Below, in pieces: positions 17,979 through 26,150 of a stretch of DNA of 64,000 nucleotides (positions are counted from its first letter, which is position 1; every line of letters starts with the position of its first letter). This DNA is from Streptomyces umbrinus (lineage in GTDB: Bacteria; Actinomycetota; Actinomycetes; Streptomycetales; Streptomycetaceae), in NCBI RefSeq assembly GCF_030817415.1, contig NZ_JAUSZI010000002.1, forward strand, positions 3,596,001 to 3,660,000, given 5' to 3'. Position numbers and translations under genes: made by a program. The notes beneath the pieces are model-generated. The model ran no database searches and had not been told where the DNA came from. It saw only the letters and a list, made by a program, of their open reading frames with translations.

Positions 17979-18220
17979 GAGGCTTCCTCGGGGGTGGTTC
18001 AGGTTCGTGCGGCGACGAACCGGGGCTGTTCCGGCGTGCGTTGGACCCTTGCTGTTCCTGGTCGATGCGGGTGCGGGTGCGGGTGTCGTCCGGTTTCAGG
18101 GGTGCGGGGCTGGATTCGGGGGTGCGAGGTGGAGGAGGCAGTTCCGGTGGTGCCTCGCGGGTGTCACCGGAGGACGACATCTCCGGGGCCCCACTGCCGA
18201 GCCGTCCAGTGGGCCGGCTG

Positions 18221-19729
18221 CTATCCGGATCGCTCGCCCCGTTGGGTGTGCTCGGCGCCTTGGGCGTGCCCGACCGTTTGGGTGCGCCCGGTCGCTGTCC
18301 GCCGGGGACTCTCGGCCTCCGTGCCGGCGTGGGCCTTGGCGACCTCCGCCACCGCGTCCGCCAGCCGGTTGAGCACCACGCTCGCCTGTTCGTCGCTGAT
18401 CGTGAGCGGTGGAAGCAGGCGCACCACACTGGAGTTCCGTCCGCCGAGCTCCACGATCAGTCCGCGGCGCAGGCACTCCCGCTGGACGGCGGCCGCCAGT
18501 TCGGGGGCCGCGGGAGGCGGCCCGCTGGGGGACGACGGCGGCTTCTCGGGGTCCACGAGTTCGACGCCGATCATCAGCCCCCGGCCGCGCACGTCACCGA
18601 CACAGCCGAAGTCGTCAGCGAGGCTCTGGAGTTGGGTGATCATGCGGGTGCCCAGAGCCGCGGCCCGGTCGGCGAGGCCGTTCTCACGGACGTACGCGAG
18701 AGTCGCGGCGCCGGCGGCCATGGCGAGCTGGTTGCCGCGGAACGTGCCCGCGTGGGCGCCCGGTTCCCACGTGTCGAGGCCCTCGCGGTAGACGACGACC
18801 GCCAGTGGCAGGCTGCCGCCGATGGCCTTGGAGAGGACCATCACGTCGGGTGTGATGCCGCTGTGCTCCACCGCCCAGAAGGCACCGGTGCGTCCGACTC
18901 CCGTCTGGATCTCGTCGGCGATCAGCGGGATGGAGCGCGCCGAGGTGATCTCCCGCATCCGCCGCATCCAGTCGTCGCGGGCCGGAATCACTCCGCCCTC
19001 GCCCTGCACCGGTTCCAGGATCATCCCGGCGGGGCTCGGCACCCCGGACTTGGTGTCGTCGAGGATGGACTCGGTCCAGCGCGCGGCGAGTTCGGCACCC
19101 GGCTCGCCGCCGACGCCGAACGGACAGCGGTAGCCCTGCGGATAGGGCAGGCGCGCGACACGTACGTCGGACGCGCCCCCGGATGCCGCGAGCGCCCCCG
19201 CGGTCATCCCGTGGTATGCGCCGGCGAAGGCGAGAATCCCGCTGCGGCCGGTCGCGGCGCGCACCAGCTTCAGGGCGGCCTCCACGGCGTCCGTACCGGC
19301 GGGCCCGCAGAACTGCACGCGCGCGTGGTCGGCGAGACCGGGCGGCAGCGTGCGGAACAGCTCGGTGGTGAAGGCGTCCTTGACGGGCGTGGCCAGGTCG
19401 AGGACCTGCAGCGGCGCCCCGGAGTCGAGGACCTTCCTGATGGCTTCCAGTACGACCGGGTGGTTGTGGCCGAGGGCCAGCGTCCCGGCGCCCGAGAGGC
19501 AGTCGAGGTAGCGGTTCCCGTCGGCTCCCTCGATCGTCAGGCCTCGCGCGCGGACGGGGACGATCGGAAGCGCGCGTGCGTAGGTGCGCGCTGCGGATTC
19601 GCGCGCCGCCTGGCGCCGCAGGATCCCCTCGTGCGCCGCGCGCGCCCCGCCGTTCTCCGGTGTCGCGCGCGCCCCCGCGGCCTCGGGCACCGCGGGCGCC
19701 GTCTCGGGCGCAGACTCGGTCACAGCCAC
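18221..19729 (-). CDS. dat: Class III aminotransferase, diaminobutyrate-2-oxoglutarate type
   Basis: A 502-residue PLP enzyme resembling diaminobutyrate-2-oxoglutarate aminotransferase, which makes L-2,4-diaminobutyrate from aspartate semialdehyde and glutamate. The start is taken at GTG 19729 (GGGAGGA nine nt upstream); the longer frame to 19924 is unsupported. Motifs are YLDCLSGAGTLALGHNHP, FCGPAGTDAVEAALKL, GAYHGMTAGAL, ADEIQTGVGRTG and the PLP lysine in VMVLSKAIGGSLPL. The C-terminal 40 residues are low complexity. In rhizobactin-type loci the same aminotransferase opens the operon, but a diaminobutyrate decarboxylase and an amine N-hydroxylase, expected to follow, are absent here. Confidence 0.88.
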   Translation of the reverse strand: MAVTESAPETAPAVPEAAGARATPENGGARAAHEGILRRQAARESAARTYARALPIVPVRARGLTIEGADGNRYLDCLSGAGTLALGHNHPVVLEAIRKVLDSGAPLQVLDLATPVKDAFTTELFRTLPPGLADHARVQFCGPAGTDAVEAALKLVRAATGRSGILAFAGAYHGMTAGALAASGGASDVRVARLPYPQGYRCPFGVGGEPGAELAARWTESILDDTKSGVPSPAGMILEPVQGEGGVIPARDDWMRRMREITSARSIPLIADEIQTGVGRTGAFWAVEHSGITPDVMVLSKAIGGSLPLAVVVYREGLDTWEPGAHAGTFRGNQLAMAAGAATLAYVRENGLADRAAALGTRMITQLQSLADDFGCVGDVRGRGLMIGVELVDPEKPPSSPSGPPPAAPELAAAVQRECLRRGLIVELGGRNSSVVRLLPPLTISDEQASVVLNRLADAVAEVAKAHAGTEAESPRRTATGRTQTVGHAQGAEHTQRGERSG

Positions 19730-20061
19730 GTCTGTCGGTCCTCCCGCTGTCCAGAAGAGGCGAGTTGCTCGGCCGCCCGGTGGGAGGCGACAGGGAATGA
19801 ACGCAGCCGGAACGTCCCCCGTACGTACCAACGACGAGGACCGCGAGGGGCAACGGTGGGGCGAAGATCCTTGCCGTGACGGAACCGTTGCGGTTCCGTC
19901 GGAAGTCCCCCACAGCAACGGCATAGTCTGTGGTGCCGTTCAGCGAATTACCGCTGATCAGCACCCGCGGTCCACGTCGGACACATCCGGGTCACCGGAT
20001 CCGTACGAAGTCCCATGTGGCAGCACAGAGTTGTTCGTTCACCTCCAGGGGGAGTCACACC
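19730..20061. other. Divergent intergenic region dat / secreted protease
   Basis: A 332-bp region between the leftward siderophore operon and the rightward protease gene. It holds a perfect 23-bp palindrome at 19878-19900 and presumably both promoters. I looked for an iron box of the TTAGGTTAGGCTAACC type and saw none. Confidence 0.75.
19878..19900. promoter_or_regulatory. Palindrome, candidate operator
   Basis: GACGGAACCG and its exact complement CGGTTCCGTC are separated by TTG. The position between divergent genes, 149 nt upstream of dat and 162 nt upstream of the protease gene, suits a dyad operator; the regulator is unknown. Confidence 0.45.
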
Positions 20062-21291
20062 ATGCGACCCATACGCCCGCTCTTCACCGCCCGTCGAGGG
20101 AGGAGCTCGCGCCGCAGAACCTCCCCCATGCTGGCCGCGGTCGGACTGGCCACCGCGCTGGCGCTGACCGCCACCGCCTGCGGTTCGGAAGAGGACACCA
20201 ACGCGGGCGCGGAGGCGTCGGCGTCAGCGGCCGGCGACGGCAAGATCAAGATCCCGGACAACATCAAGGACAGGCTCAAAGAGCACGGGATCGACATCGA
20301 CCAGTGGAAGGGCGGCGCCTGGAAGAACTGGGACAAGGACGACTGGCTGCGCGAGGCCGGGGACTACATCAACCCGATCATCAAGGACCTGTGGGACCCG
20401 GACCGAATGCGCGAGGCCGAGGACCCGGACCAGGGCAAGGGCGTCGACGAGAACGACCTCTCGGGTGACCAGGGCGTGACCGACCCGGAGCCTGCGCCCG
20501 TGGAGGCAAAGTCCGTCCCGGCGGCGTACCACGAGAACGCACCCGAGACGGGCAAGGTGTTCTTCGACTCCCCCGAGGGCACCATGGTCTGCTCGGCGAC
20601 CGTGGTCGAGGACCCGGCCCACCCGGGCAAGTCCAACCTCGTGTGGACCGCGGGCCACTGTGTGCACGCCGGCAAGAAGGGCGGCTGGTACCGCAACATC
20701 GCCTTCGTGCCGTCGTACAACAACGACGCCATGTCGGCGGCGGAGCTCGCGACCGCCACCAAGGAAGAGGTCGCTCCGTACGGTCTCTGGTGGGCCGACT
20801 GGGCCCAGACCTCGGACCAGTGGATCGAGCAGGGTGGCGCGACGGGCGGCGACGGCGCCTCGTACGACTTCGCGGTCATTCATGTGACGCCGGAGAAGGG
20901 CAGCGGGGGCAAGTCCCTTGAGGAGACCGTCGGTTCGGCGCTCCCGGTGGACTTCAACGCTCCGGCCGTCTCGGAGGTCGGGGACATCACCGCGACCGGC
21001 TACCCGGCGGCGAAGCCCTTCGACGGGGAGACCATGTTCCAGTGCGCGGACAAGCCGGGCCGGCTCTCGATCGCCGAGTCCCAGCCGACGATGTACCGCA
21101 TCGGCTGCACCATGACCGGCGGTTCGTCGGGCGGCGGCTGGGTCGCGGCGGGTTCGGACGGCAAGCCGGCGCTGGTGTCCAACACCTCGATCGGCCCGGT
21201 GACCGCGGGCTGGCTCGCGGGCCCGCACCTGGGCACGGAGGCCAAGGGGATCTACGACGCGGTGAGCAAGAAGTTCGCGGCGCAGCAGTAG
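20062..21291 (+). CDS. Secreted trypsin-like serine protease, probable lipoprotein (copy 1)
   Basis: A 409-residue exported protein from ATG 20062 (GGGGGAG seven nt upstream). The N-terminus is basic, then a hydrophobic core ending LTATACG: a lipobox-like Cys at residue 40 suggests a membrane-anchored lipoprotein. After an Asp/Lys/Trp-rich region comes a V8/trypsin-like domain with the catalytic His in VWTAGHCVH, Asp in ASYDFAVIH and Ser in CTMTGGSSGGGW. It is probably active. The next gene is a close paralogue in the same orientation. Substrate unknown; a role in cell-envelope or extracellular protein turnover is inferred. Confidence 0.88.
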   Translation: MRPIRPLFTARRGRSSRRRTSPMLAAVGLATALALTATACGSEEDTNAGAEASASAAGDGKIKIPDNIKDRLKEHGIDIDQWKGGAWKNWDKDDWLREAGDYINPIIKDLWDPDRMREAEDPDQGKGVDENDLSGDQGVTDPEPAPVEAKSVPAAYHENAPETGKVFFDSPEGTMVCSATVVEDPAHPGKSNLVWTAGHCVHAGKKGGWYRNIAFVPSYNNDAMSAAELATATKEEVAPYGLWWADWAQTSDQWIEQGGATGGDGASYDFAVIHVTPEKGSGGKSLEETVGSALPVDFNAPAVSEVGDITATGYPAAKPFDGETMFQCADKPGRLSIAESQPTMYRIGCTMTGGSSGGGWVAAGSDGKPALVSNTSIGPVTAGWLAGPHLGTEAKGIYDAVSKKFAAQQ

Positions 21292-21516
21292 CGCCGCGAC
21301 CGTAGCGGCGTAGCAGTACAGCAAGCAGCGCCACAGGGACGGACGGCGGCAGGGTGGGCCTCACGGAAACCTTCACCGCCTGGCCGCCGTTCGTCCTCGA
21401 CTCCCCGGGCATAGTGGGGTGTCGCGGTGACACGGGCTCCGCGGAGAGCCTTCTTCGCGCTCTTCGCGCCTGACCCGCAGACGAAAGCTGCACGTTCAAT
21501 CGGGGGTAACAACATC

Positions 21517-22716
21517 ATGCGTTCCACACGTCCGTCCTTCTCGGGGATGCGCGGGCGACGCCGCGTCCTCGCCGCCGCCGGGCTGGCAGCGGCTCTGACG
21601 CTCACCGCCACCGCCTGTGAGTCGGGCGACGACAACGCCGCCGACAAGCCGGCCGCCACCGGCTCGGGAGCCTCCGGCGGCGACAAGATCGAAATTCCGG
21701 CCGACATCGCCGACAAGCTCAAGGAGCGCGGCATCGATGTCGACGACTGGAAGGACGGCGAATGGAAGAACTGGGACAAGGACAAGTGGCTCACTGAGGC
21801 CGAGGACTTCGTCAACCCGGTGATCGAGGGCCTCTGGAAGCCCGAGCGGATGAAGTCCGCCAAGGACCCGGACAAGACGATCTCCGCGAAGGACGCCTCG
21901 GCCGACCAGGGCGTGAGCGACCCGGCTCCGGCCCCGGTCACCGCGACGCGGGAAGAGACCCCATATCACGACAACGCCGCCCCGGTCGGGAAGGTCTTCT
22001 TCGACTCCCCCGAGGGCTCGATGGTCTGCTCCGGCACGGTCGTCAAGGACCCGCGCAACCCGGGGAAGTCCAACCTCGTGTGGACCGCCGGCCACTGTGT
22101 CCACGCGGGCGGTGGCGGCGGCTGGTACCGCAACATCGCCTTCGTGCCCGCCTACAACGACCTCGGCAAGTCCGAGGCCGAGCTGGCCGACGCGACACAG
22201 CAGGAGATCTCCCCGTACGGCCAGTACTGGGCGGACTGGGCGTCCACCTCGAACGAGTGGATCCAGGGCGGCTCGGAGTCGGGCGGCGCGGGTGCCGCGT
22301 ACGACTACGCGGTGCTGCACGTGAAGCCGGAGTCGGGCTCCAAGTCCCTCGAGGAGACCGTCGGTACGGCGCTGGACGTGGACTTCTCCACCCCCGCCGC
22401 GGCGGACGCGGGCACGATGGGCGCCTGGGGTTACCCGGCGGCGCCGCCGTACAACGGTCTGATCATGCACAAGTGCGTCGACCGGCCGGGCCGCCTCTCG
22501 CTCAGCCCGAGCCTGCCGACGATGTACCGCATCGGCTGCACCATGACCGGCGGTTCGTCGGGCGGCGGCTGGTTCCGGGTCGTCGGCGGCAAGACCGTGC
22601 TCGTCTCGAACACCTCGATCGGCCCGACCGACAACACCTGGCTCGCGGGACCGCAGCTGGGCCAGGGCGCCAAGACGCTCTTCGACAACATGAGCAAGGA
22701 GTACGGCGACAAGTAG
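21517..22716 (+). CDS. Secreted trypsin-like serine protease, probable lipoprotein (copy 2)
   Basis: A 399-residue paralogue of the preceding gene from ATG 21517 (GGGGGTAA upstream). It has the same layout: lipobox-like LTATACE, the charged segment GIDVDDWKDGEWKNWDKDKW (compare GIDIDQWKGGAWKNWDKDDW in copy 1), and a protease domain with His in VWTAGHCVH, Asp in AAYDYAVLH and Ser in CTMTGGSSGGGW. The duplication is in tandem with 225 bp between the copies and no hairpin there, so both may be expressed from separate promoters or by read-through. Two strong hairpins follow it. Confidence 0.88.
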   Translation: MRSTRPSFSGMRGRRRVLAAAGLAAALTLTATACESGDDNAADKPAATGSGASGGDKIEIPADIADKLKERGIDVDDWKDGEWKNWDKDKWLTEAEDFVNPVIEGLWKPERMKSAKDPDKTISAKDASADQGVSDPAPAPVTATREETPYHDNAAPVGKVFFDSPEGSMVCSGTVVKDPRNPGKSNLVWTAGHCVHAGGGGGWYRNIAFVPAYNDLGKSEAELADATQQEISPYGQYWADWASTSNEWIQGGSESGGAGAAYDYAVLHVKPESGSKSLEETVGTALDVDFSTPAAADAGTMGAWGYPAAPPYNGLIMHKCVDRPGRLSLSPSLPTMYRIGCTMTGGSSGGGWFRVVGGKTVLVSNTSIGPTDNTWLAGPQLGQGAKTLFDNMSKEYGDK

Positions 22717-22737
22717 GCGCCGTACGCACGCCGGGGC

Positions 22738-22777
22738 GGAGCGGTGGGCGCGGCGGGCCTGCTGCGCCCACCGCTCC
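22738..22777. terminator. Terminator hairpin after protease copy 2
   Basis: A 14-bp perfect stem (GGAGCGGTGGGCGC with its complement) and 12-nt loop, 21 nt after the stop codon. Confidence 0.75.
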
Positions 22778-22803
22778 GGCCCACGGCATCCGCGCCACGA
22801 CTA

Positions 22804-22850
22804 CGGCGAAGGCCCGTCCCCTCTGGCAGGGGGCGGGCCTTCGCCGTTTT
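22804..22850. terminator. Bidirectional terminator between protease gene and hflX
   Basis: A long stem (CGGCGAAGGCCCG...CGGGCCTTCGCCG with an extra CCCC/GGGG pairing inside) is followed by GTTTTCG on the plus strand, a rare Streptomyces case with a U-rich tail. It is 18 nt from the hflX stop and serves the convergent pair. Confidence 0.9.
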
Positions 22851-22867
22851 CGATCAGAGCAGACCGA

Positions 22868-24361
22868 TCAGACAGCCGGCACCGGAACGTACGCCTGCAG
22901 CTCCGCCGCCAGTTCCTCGTGCACCCGCACCTTGAGCAGGGTGCCCTCCGGGGTGTGCTCCTCGGAGATCACCTCACCCTCGGAGTGGGCGCGCGCGACC
23001 AGCCGGCCGAGCGTGTACGGGACGAGCGCCTCGATCTCGACCGAGGGGTGCGGCAGTTCGATGTCGATGAGCGCGAGCAGCTCGGCGATCCCCCGGCCCG
23101 TACGGGCCGAGACGGCGATGGACCGCTTCTCGTTCCGCATGAGCCGCTGGAGCACCAGCGGGTCGGCCGCGTCCGCCTTGTTGATCACCACGATCTCGGG
23201 CACCTTGGTCGCGCCCACGTCGCGGACAACCTCGCGCACGGCGGCCAGCTGCTCCTCCGGCGCCGGGTGCGAACCGTCCACCACGTGCAGGATCAGGTCG
23301 GCGTCGCCGACCTCCTCCATCGTGGAGCGGAACGCCTCGACGAGGTGGTGCGGCAGGTGCCGGACGAAGCCGACGGTGTCCGCGAGTGTGTAGATCCGCC
23401 CACTGGGCGTCTCGGCGCGGCGCACGGTCGGGTCGAGGGTGGCGAACAGCTCGTTCTGCACCAGCACGCCCGCGCCCGTGAGGCGGTTGAGCAGCGAGGA
23501 CTTGCCGGCATTGGTGTAGCCGGCGATCGCCACCGAGGGCACCTTGTTGCGACGGCGCTCCTGGCGCTTGATCTCGCGGCCGGTCTTCATGTCCGCGATC
23601 TCCCGGCGCATCTTCGCCATCTTCTCGCGGATGCGACGCCGGTCGGTCTCGATCTTGGTCTCACCGGGACCACGGGTGGCGAGGCCGCCGCCCTTGCCGC
23701 CGCCCATCTGACGGGACAGAGACTGACCCCAGCCTCGCAGCCTCGGCAGCATGTACTGCATCTGCGCGAGCGCGACCTGCGCCTTGCCCTCGCGGGACTT
23801 GGCGTGCTGGGCGAAGATGTCGAGGATCAGGGCCGTACGGTCGATGACCTTGACCTTGACGACGTCTTCGAGGTGGATCAGCTGGCCCGGCGAGAGCTCA
23901 CCGTCACAGATGACGGTGTCCGCGCCGGTCTCCAGCACGATGTCCCGCAGCTCGTGGGCCTTGCCTGAGCCGATGTAGGTGGCCGCGTCGGGCTTGTCGC
24001 GGCGCTGGATGACGCCGTCGAGCACGAGCGCGCCCGCCGTCTCGGCGAGGGCGGCCAGCTCCGCGAGGGAGTTCTCCGAATCGGTCGCGGTCCCGGAGGT
24101 CCACACACCGACGAGCACCACGCGCTCCAGGCGGAGCTGTCGGTACTCGACCTCGGTGACGTCCTCGAGCTCGGTGGAGAGGCCCGCGACGCGACGCAGT
24201 GCCGCACGCTCGGAGCGGTCGAACTGGTCGCCGTCCCGGTCTCCGTCGACCTCGTGGCTCCAGGCGACGTCCTCTTCCATCAGGGCATCGGCCCGAAGAC
24301 CGTCGGGGTAGTTCTGCGCGAAGCTCTGCGTGTCCTGGGAAGGGGAAGAAGAGGAGGTCAT
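22868..24361 (-). CDS. hflX: GTPase HflX
   Basis: HflX is a ribosome-associated GTPase that splits stalled or stress-inactivated 70S ribosomes. This 497-residue protein starts at ATG 24361 with AAGGACC upstream. An HflX N-terminal domain (VVLVGVWTSG, AGALVLDGVIQRRDKPD, YIGSGKAHELRD, CDGELSPGQLIHLED) leads into the glycine-rich RGPGETKIETDRR linker and G domain: G1 GYTNAGKSSLLNRL, G3 DTVGFVRHLP, G4 NKAD. Unlike E. coli there is no hfq neighbour; in Streptomyces it lies near dapF, miaA and rshA as here. The first 70 residues are acidic and variable. Confidence 0.96.
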   Translation of the reverse strand: MTSSSSPSQDTQSFAQNYPDGLRADALMEEDVAWSHEVDGDRDGDQFDRSERAALRRVAGLSTELEDVTEVEYRQLRLERVVLVGVWTSGTATDSENSLAELAALAETAGALVLDGVIQRRDKPDAATYIGSGKAHELRDIVLETGADTVICDGELSPGQLIHLEDVVKVKVIDRTALILDIFAQHAKSREGKAQVALAQMQYMLPRLRGWGQSLSRQMGGGKGGGLATRGPGETKIETDRRRIREKMAKMRREIADMKTGREIKRQERRRNKVPSVAIAGYTNAGKSSLLNRLTGAGVLVQNELFATLDPTVRRAETPSGRIYTLADTVGFVRHLPHHLVEAFRSTMEEVGDADLILHVVDGSHPAPEEQLAAVREVVRDVGATKVPEIVVINKADAADPLVLQRLMRNEKRSIAVSARTGRGIAELLALIDIELPHPSVEIEALVPYTLGRLVARAHSEGEVISEEHTPEGTLLKVRVHEELAAELQAYVPVPAV

Positions 24362-24545
24362 TGGGTCCTTACGTCGATGGGGATACCTGTGGGACGACGG
24401 ACTTCCGTCCGACATTCACGACAACGTCCGGGGCCGCCGGGAGATTCCCGTCCGGATTCCGGAGGGCCGTGCCGCCGACCCGGAGTGGCGTCGACGTGAA
24501 GATGTTCGCACGGCACGGCCCGTCTCGTCACCGAGTTTTCTGGGG

Positions 24546-26063
24546 CTATCGCTTGGGCTTGGCGGGCTTCTCGGCGGGCTTCTCGCTGCGCCAGTCGGGG
24601 TGGCCCGGCATGGGCGGGGTCTTCTCCCCGTAGAGCCATGCCTCGAAGAATCCGCTCAGATCACGGGCCGCGATGCCCGAGGCGAGGCGCGTGAAGTCCG
24701 CGGTGTCCGCGACCCCGTCGTGGTGGATGCTCACCCAGGTCCGCTCCAGCTGCTCGAAGGAGCGGCGGCCGATCTCCTCGCGGAGCGCGTACAGGACCAG
24801 GGCGCTGCCGTCGTAGACGTTCGGGCGGAAGATGCTGAGCTTCTCGCCGGGAGCGGCCCCCTTGGGCGCGGCGGGCGGGCCTCCCGTGGCACGCCAGGTG
24901 TCGGAGGCCCGGTAGGCGGCGCGCATCCGTGCCTCCATGGGCTTGTCGGCCTTCTCCTCGGCATAGAGGGCCTCGTACCAGGTGGCGTGGCCTTCGTTGA
25001 GCCACAGGTCGGACCAGGTGCGCGGGGAGACGCTGTCGCCGAACCACTGGTGCGCCAGTTCGTGCACCATGATCGCCTCGACGTACCACTTCGGGTACTC
25101 GGGCCGCGTGAAGAGCTCCTTCTCGAAGAGGGAGAGCGTCTGTGTCTCCAGCTCGAACCCGGTGCGGGCCTCGGCGATCAGCAGCCCGTACGTCTCGAAG
25201 GGGTAGTCACCGACCTTCTCCTGCATCCAGTCGATCTGGTCGGGTGTCTTCTTGAGCCACGGTTCCAGCGCCTCGCGGTCCTTGGTGGGCACCACGTCGC
25301 GTACGGGCAGGCCGTCCGGCCCGCTCCGGTGCAGCACGGAGGAGCGGCCGATGGAGACCTGGGCCAGCTCGGTGGCCATGGGGTGCTCGGTCCGGTACGT
25401 CCAGGTGGTCGCCGCGTCGCGGCGGTTCACACCCAGGGGCAGCCCGTTGGCGACGGCCGTGTAGCCGTTGGGTGCGGTGACCCGGATCGTGAACAGGGCC
25501 TTGTCCGAGGGGTGGTCGTTGCTCGGGAAGACCCGGTGGCCGGCGTCGGCCTGGTTGGCCATCGCGAGGCCGTCCTCGGTCCGCACCCAGCCGCTGTCCT
25601 GGTCCTTGGTCGACACGGGGTTGCTGTCGTGGTGCACGGTGATCCGCATCCGGACGCCGGGCAGCAGCGGCTCCGCGGGCGTGACCACCAGGTCCTCCCC
25701 GGAGCTCCGGAACTCCGCCGGCTCGCCATTGACCTCGACGGATCGCACCGTTCCGTGCGAGTAGTCAAGATTGACCTGCTCCAGCCAGTCTGTCGTCCTG
25801 GCCACGATCGTGGTGACGGCCGGCAGCGGCTTGCTGTTGCTGCCGGGATAGATGAAGGAGAGGTCGTACGACGTGACGTCGTACCCGGGGTTGCCCAGGT
25901 GCGGGAAGAGCCGGTCGCCGATGCCGAGCGGGGGTGGGGCGGGGGCGCTCGCGGCGATGAGGCAGACGGAGGCGGCGGAGGCGAGGAACGCCGTACGGAG
26001 CCGTCGGGGGGCCTTCTGGCGTGGGGTCCCGGTACGGGGCGTGGTCCTGGGGATGCGCAGCAT
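24546..26063 (-). CDS. Secreted M1-family zinc metallopeptidase
   Basis: A 505-residue aminopeptidase-N-like protein. A basic N-terminus and hydrophobic stretch (TAFLASAASVCLIAASAP, about 24-41) indicate a signal peptide, so it acts outside the cell. The catalytic domain has HELAHQW (His334, Glu335, His338) and the third zinc ligand Glu357 in WLNEGHATW. The usual substrate-binding GAMEN is replaced by RTGFELETQTL, an exopeptidase variant seen in other secreted M1 proteins. It lacks the long C-terminal domains of cytosolic PepN. The ribosome site before ATG 26063 is weak. It ends 184 bp before the hflX start and may share a transcript. Confidence 0.92.
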   Translation of the reverse strand: MLRIPRTTPRTGTPRQKAPRRLRTAFLASAASVCLIAASAPAPPPLGIGDRLFPHLGNPGYDVTSYDLSFIYPGSNSKPLPAVTTIVARTTDWLEQVNLDYSHGTVRSVEVNGEPAEFRSSGEDLVVTPAEPLLPGVRMRITVHHDSNPVSTKDQDSGWVRTEDGLAMANQADAGHRVFPSNDHPSDKALFTIRVTAPNGYTAVANGLPLGVNRRDAATTWTYRTEHPMATELAQVSIGRSSVLHRSGPDGLPVRDVVPTKDREALEPWLKKTPDQIDWMQEKVGDYPFETYGLLIAEARTGFELETQTLSLFEKELFTRPEYPKWYVEAIMVHELAHQWFGDSVSPRTWSDLWLNEGHATWYEALYAEEKADKPMEARMRAAYRASDTWRATGGPPAAPKGAAPGEKLSIFRPNVYDGSALVLYALREEIGRRSFEQLERTWVSIHHDGVADTADFTRLASGIAARDLSGFFEAWLYGEKTPPMPGHPDWRSEKPAEKPAKPKR

Positions 26064-26150
26064 GGACCACGGCTATCAGCGACCGCCCGCCCTACGGCGA
26101 CGACTCGCGCCGAACCCACCCGAACGGGCGCTTTCCGCCGAGTCGCTGCT

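Noticed and set aside
19730..20061. Iron box (DmdR/IdeR type) for the siderophore operon
   Set aside because: No TTAGGTTAGGCTAACC-like dyad found in the operon's upstream region.
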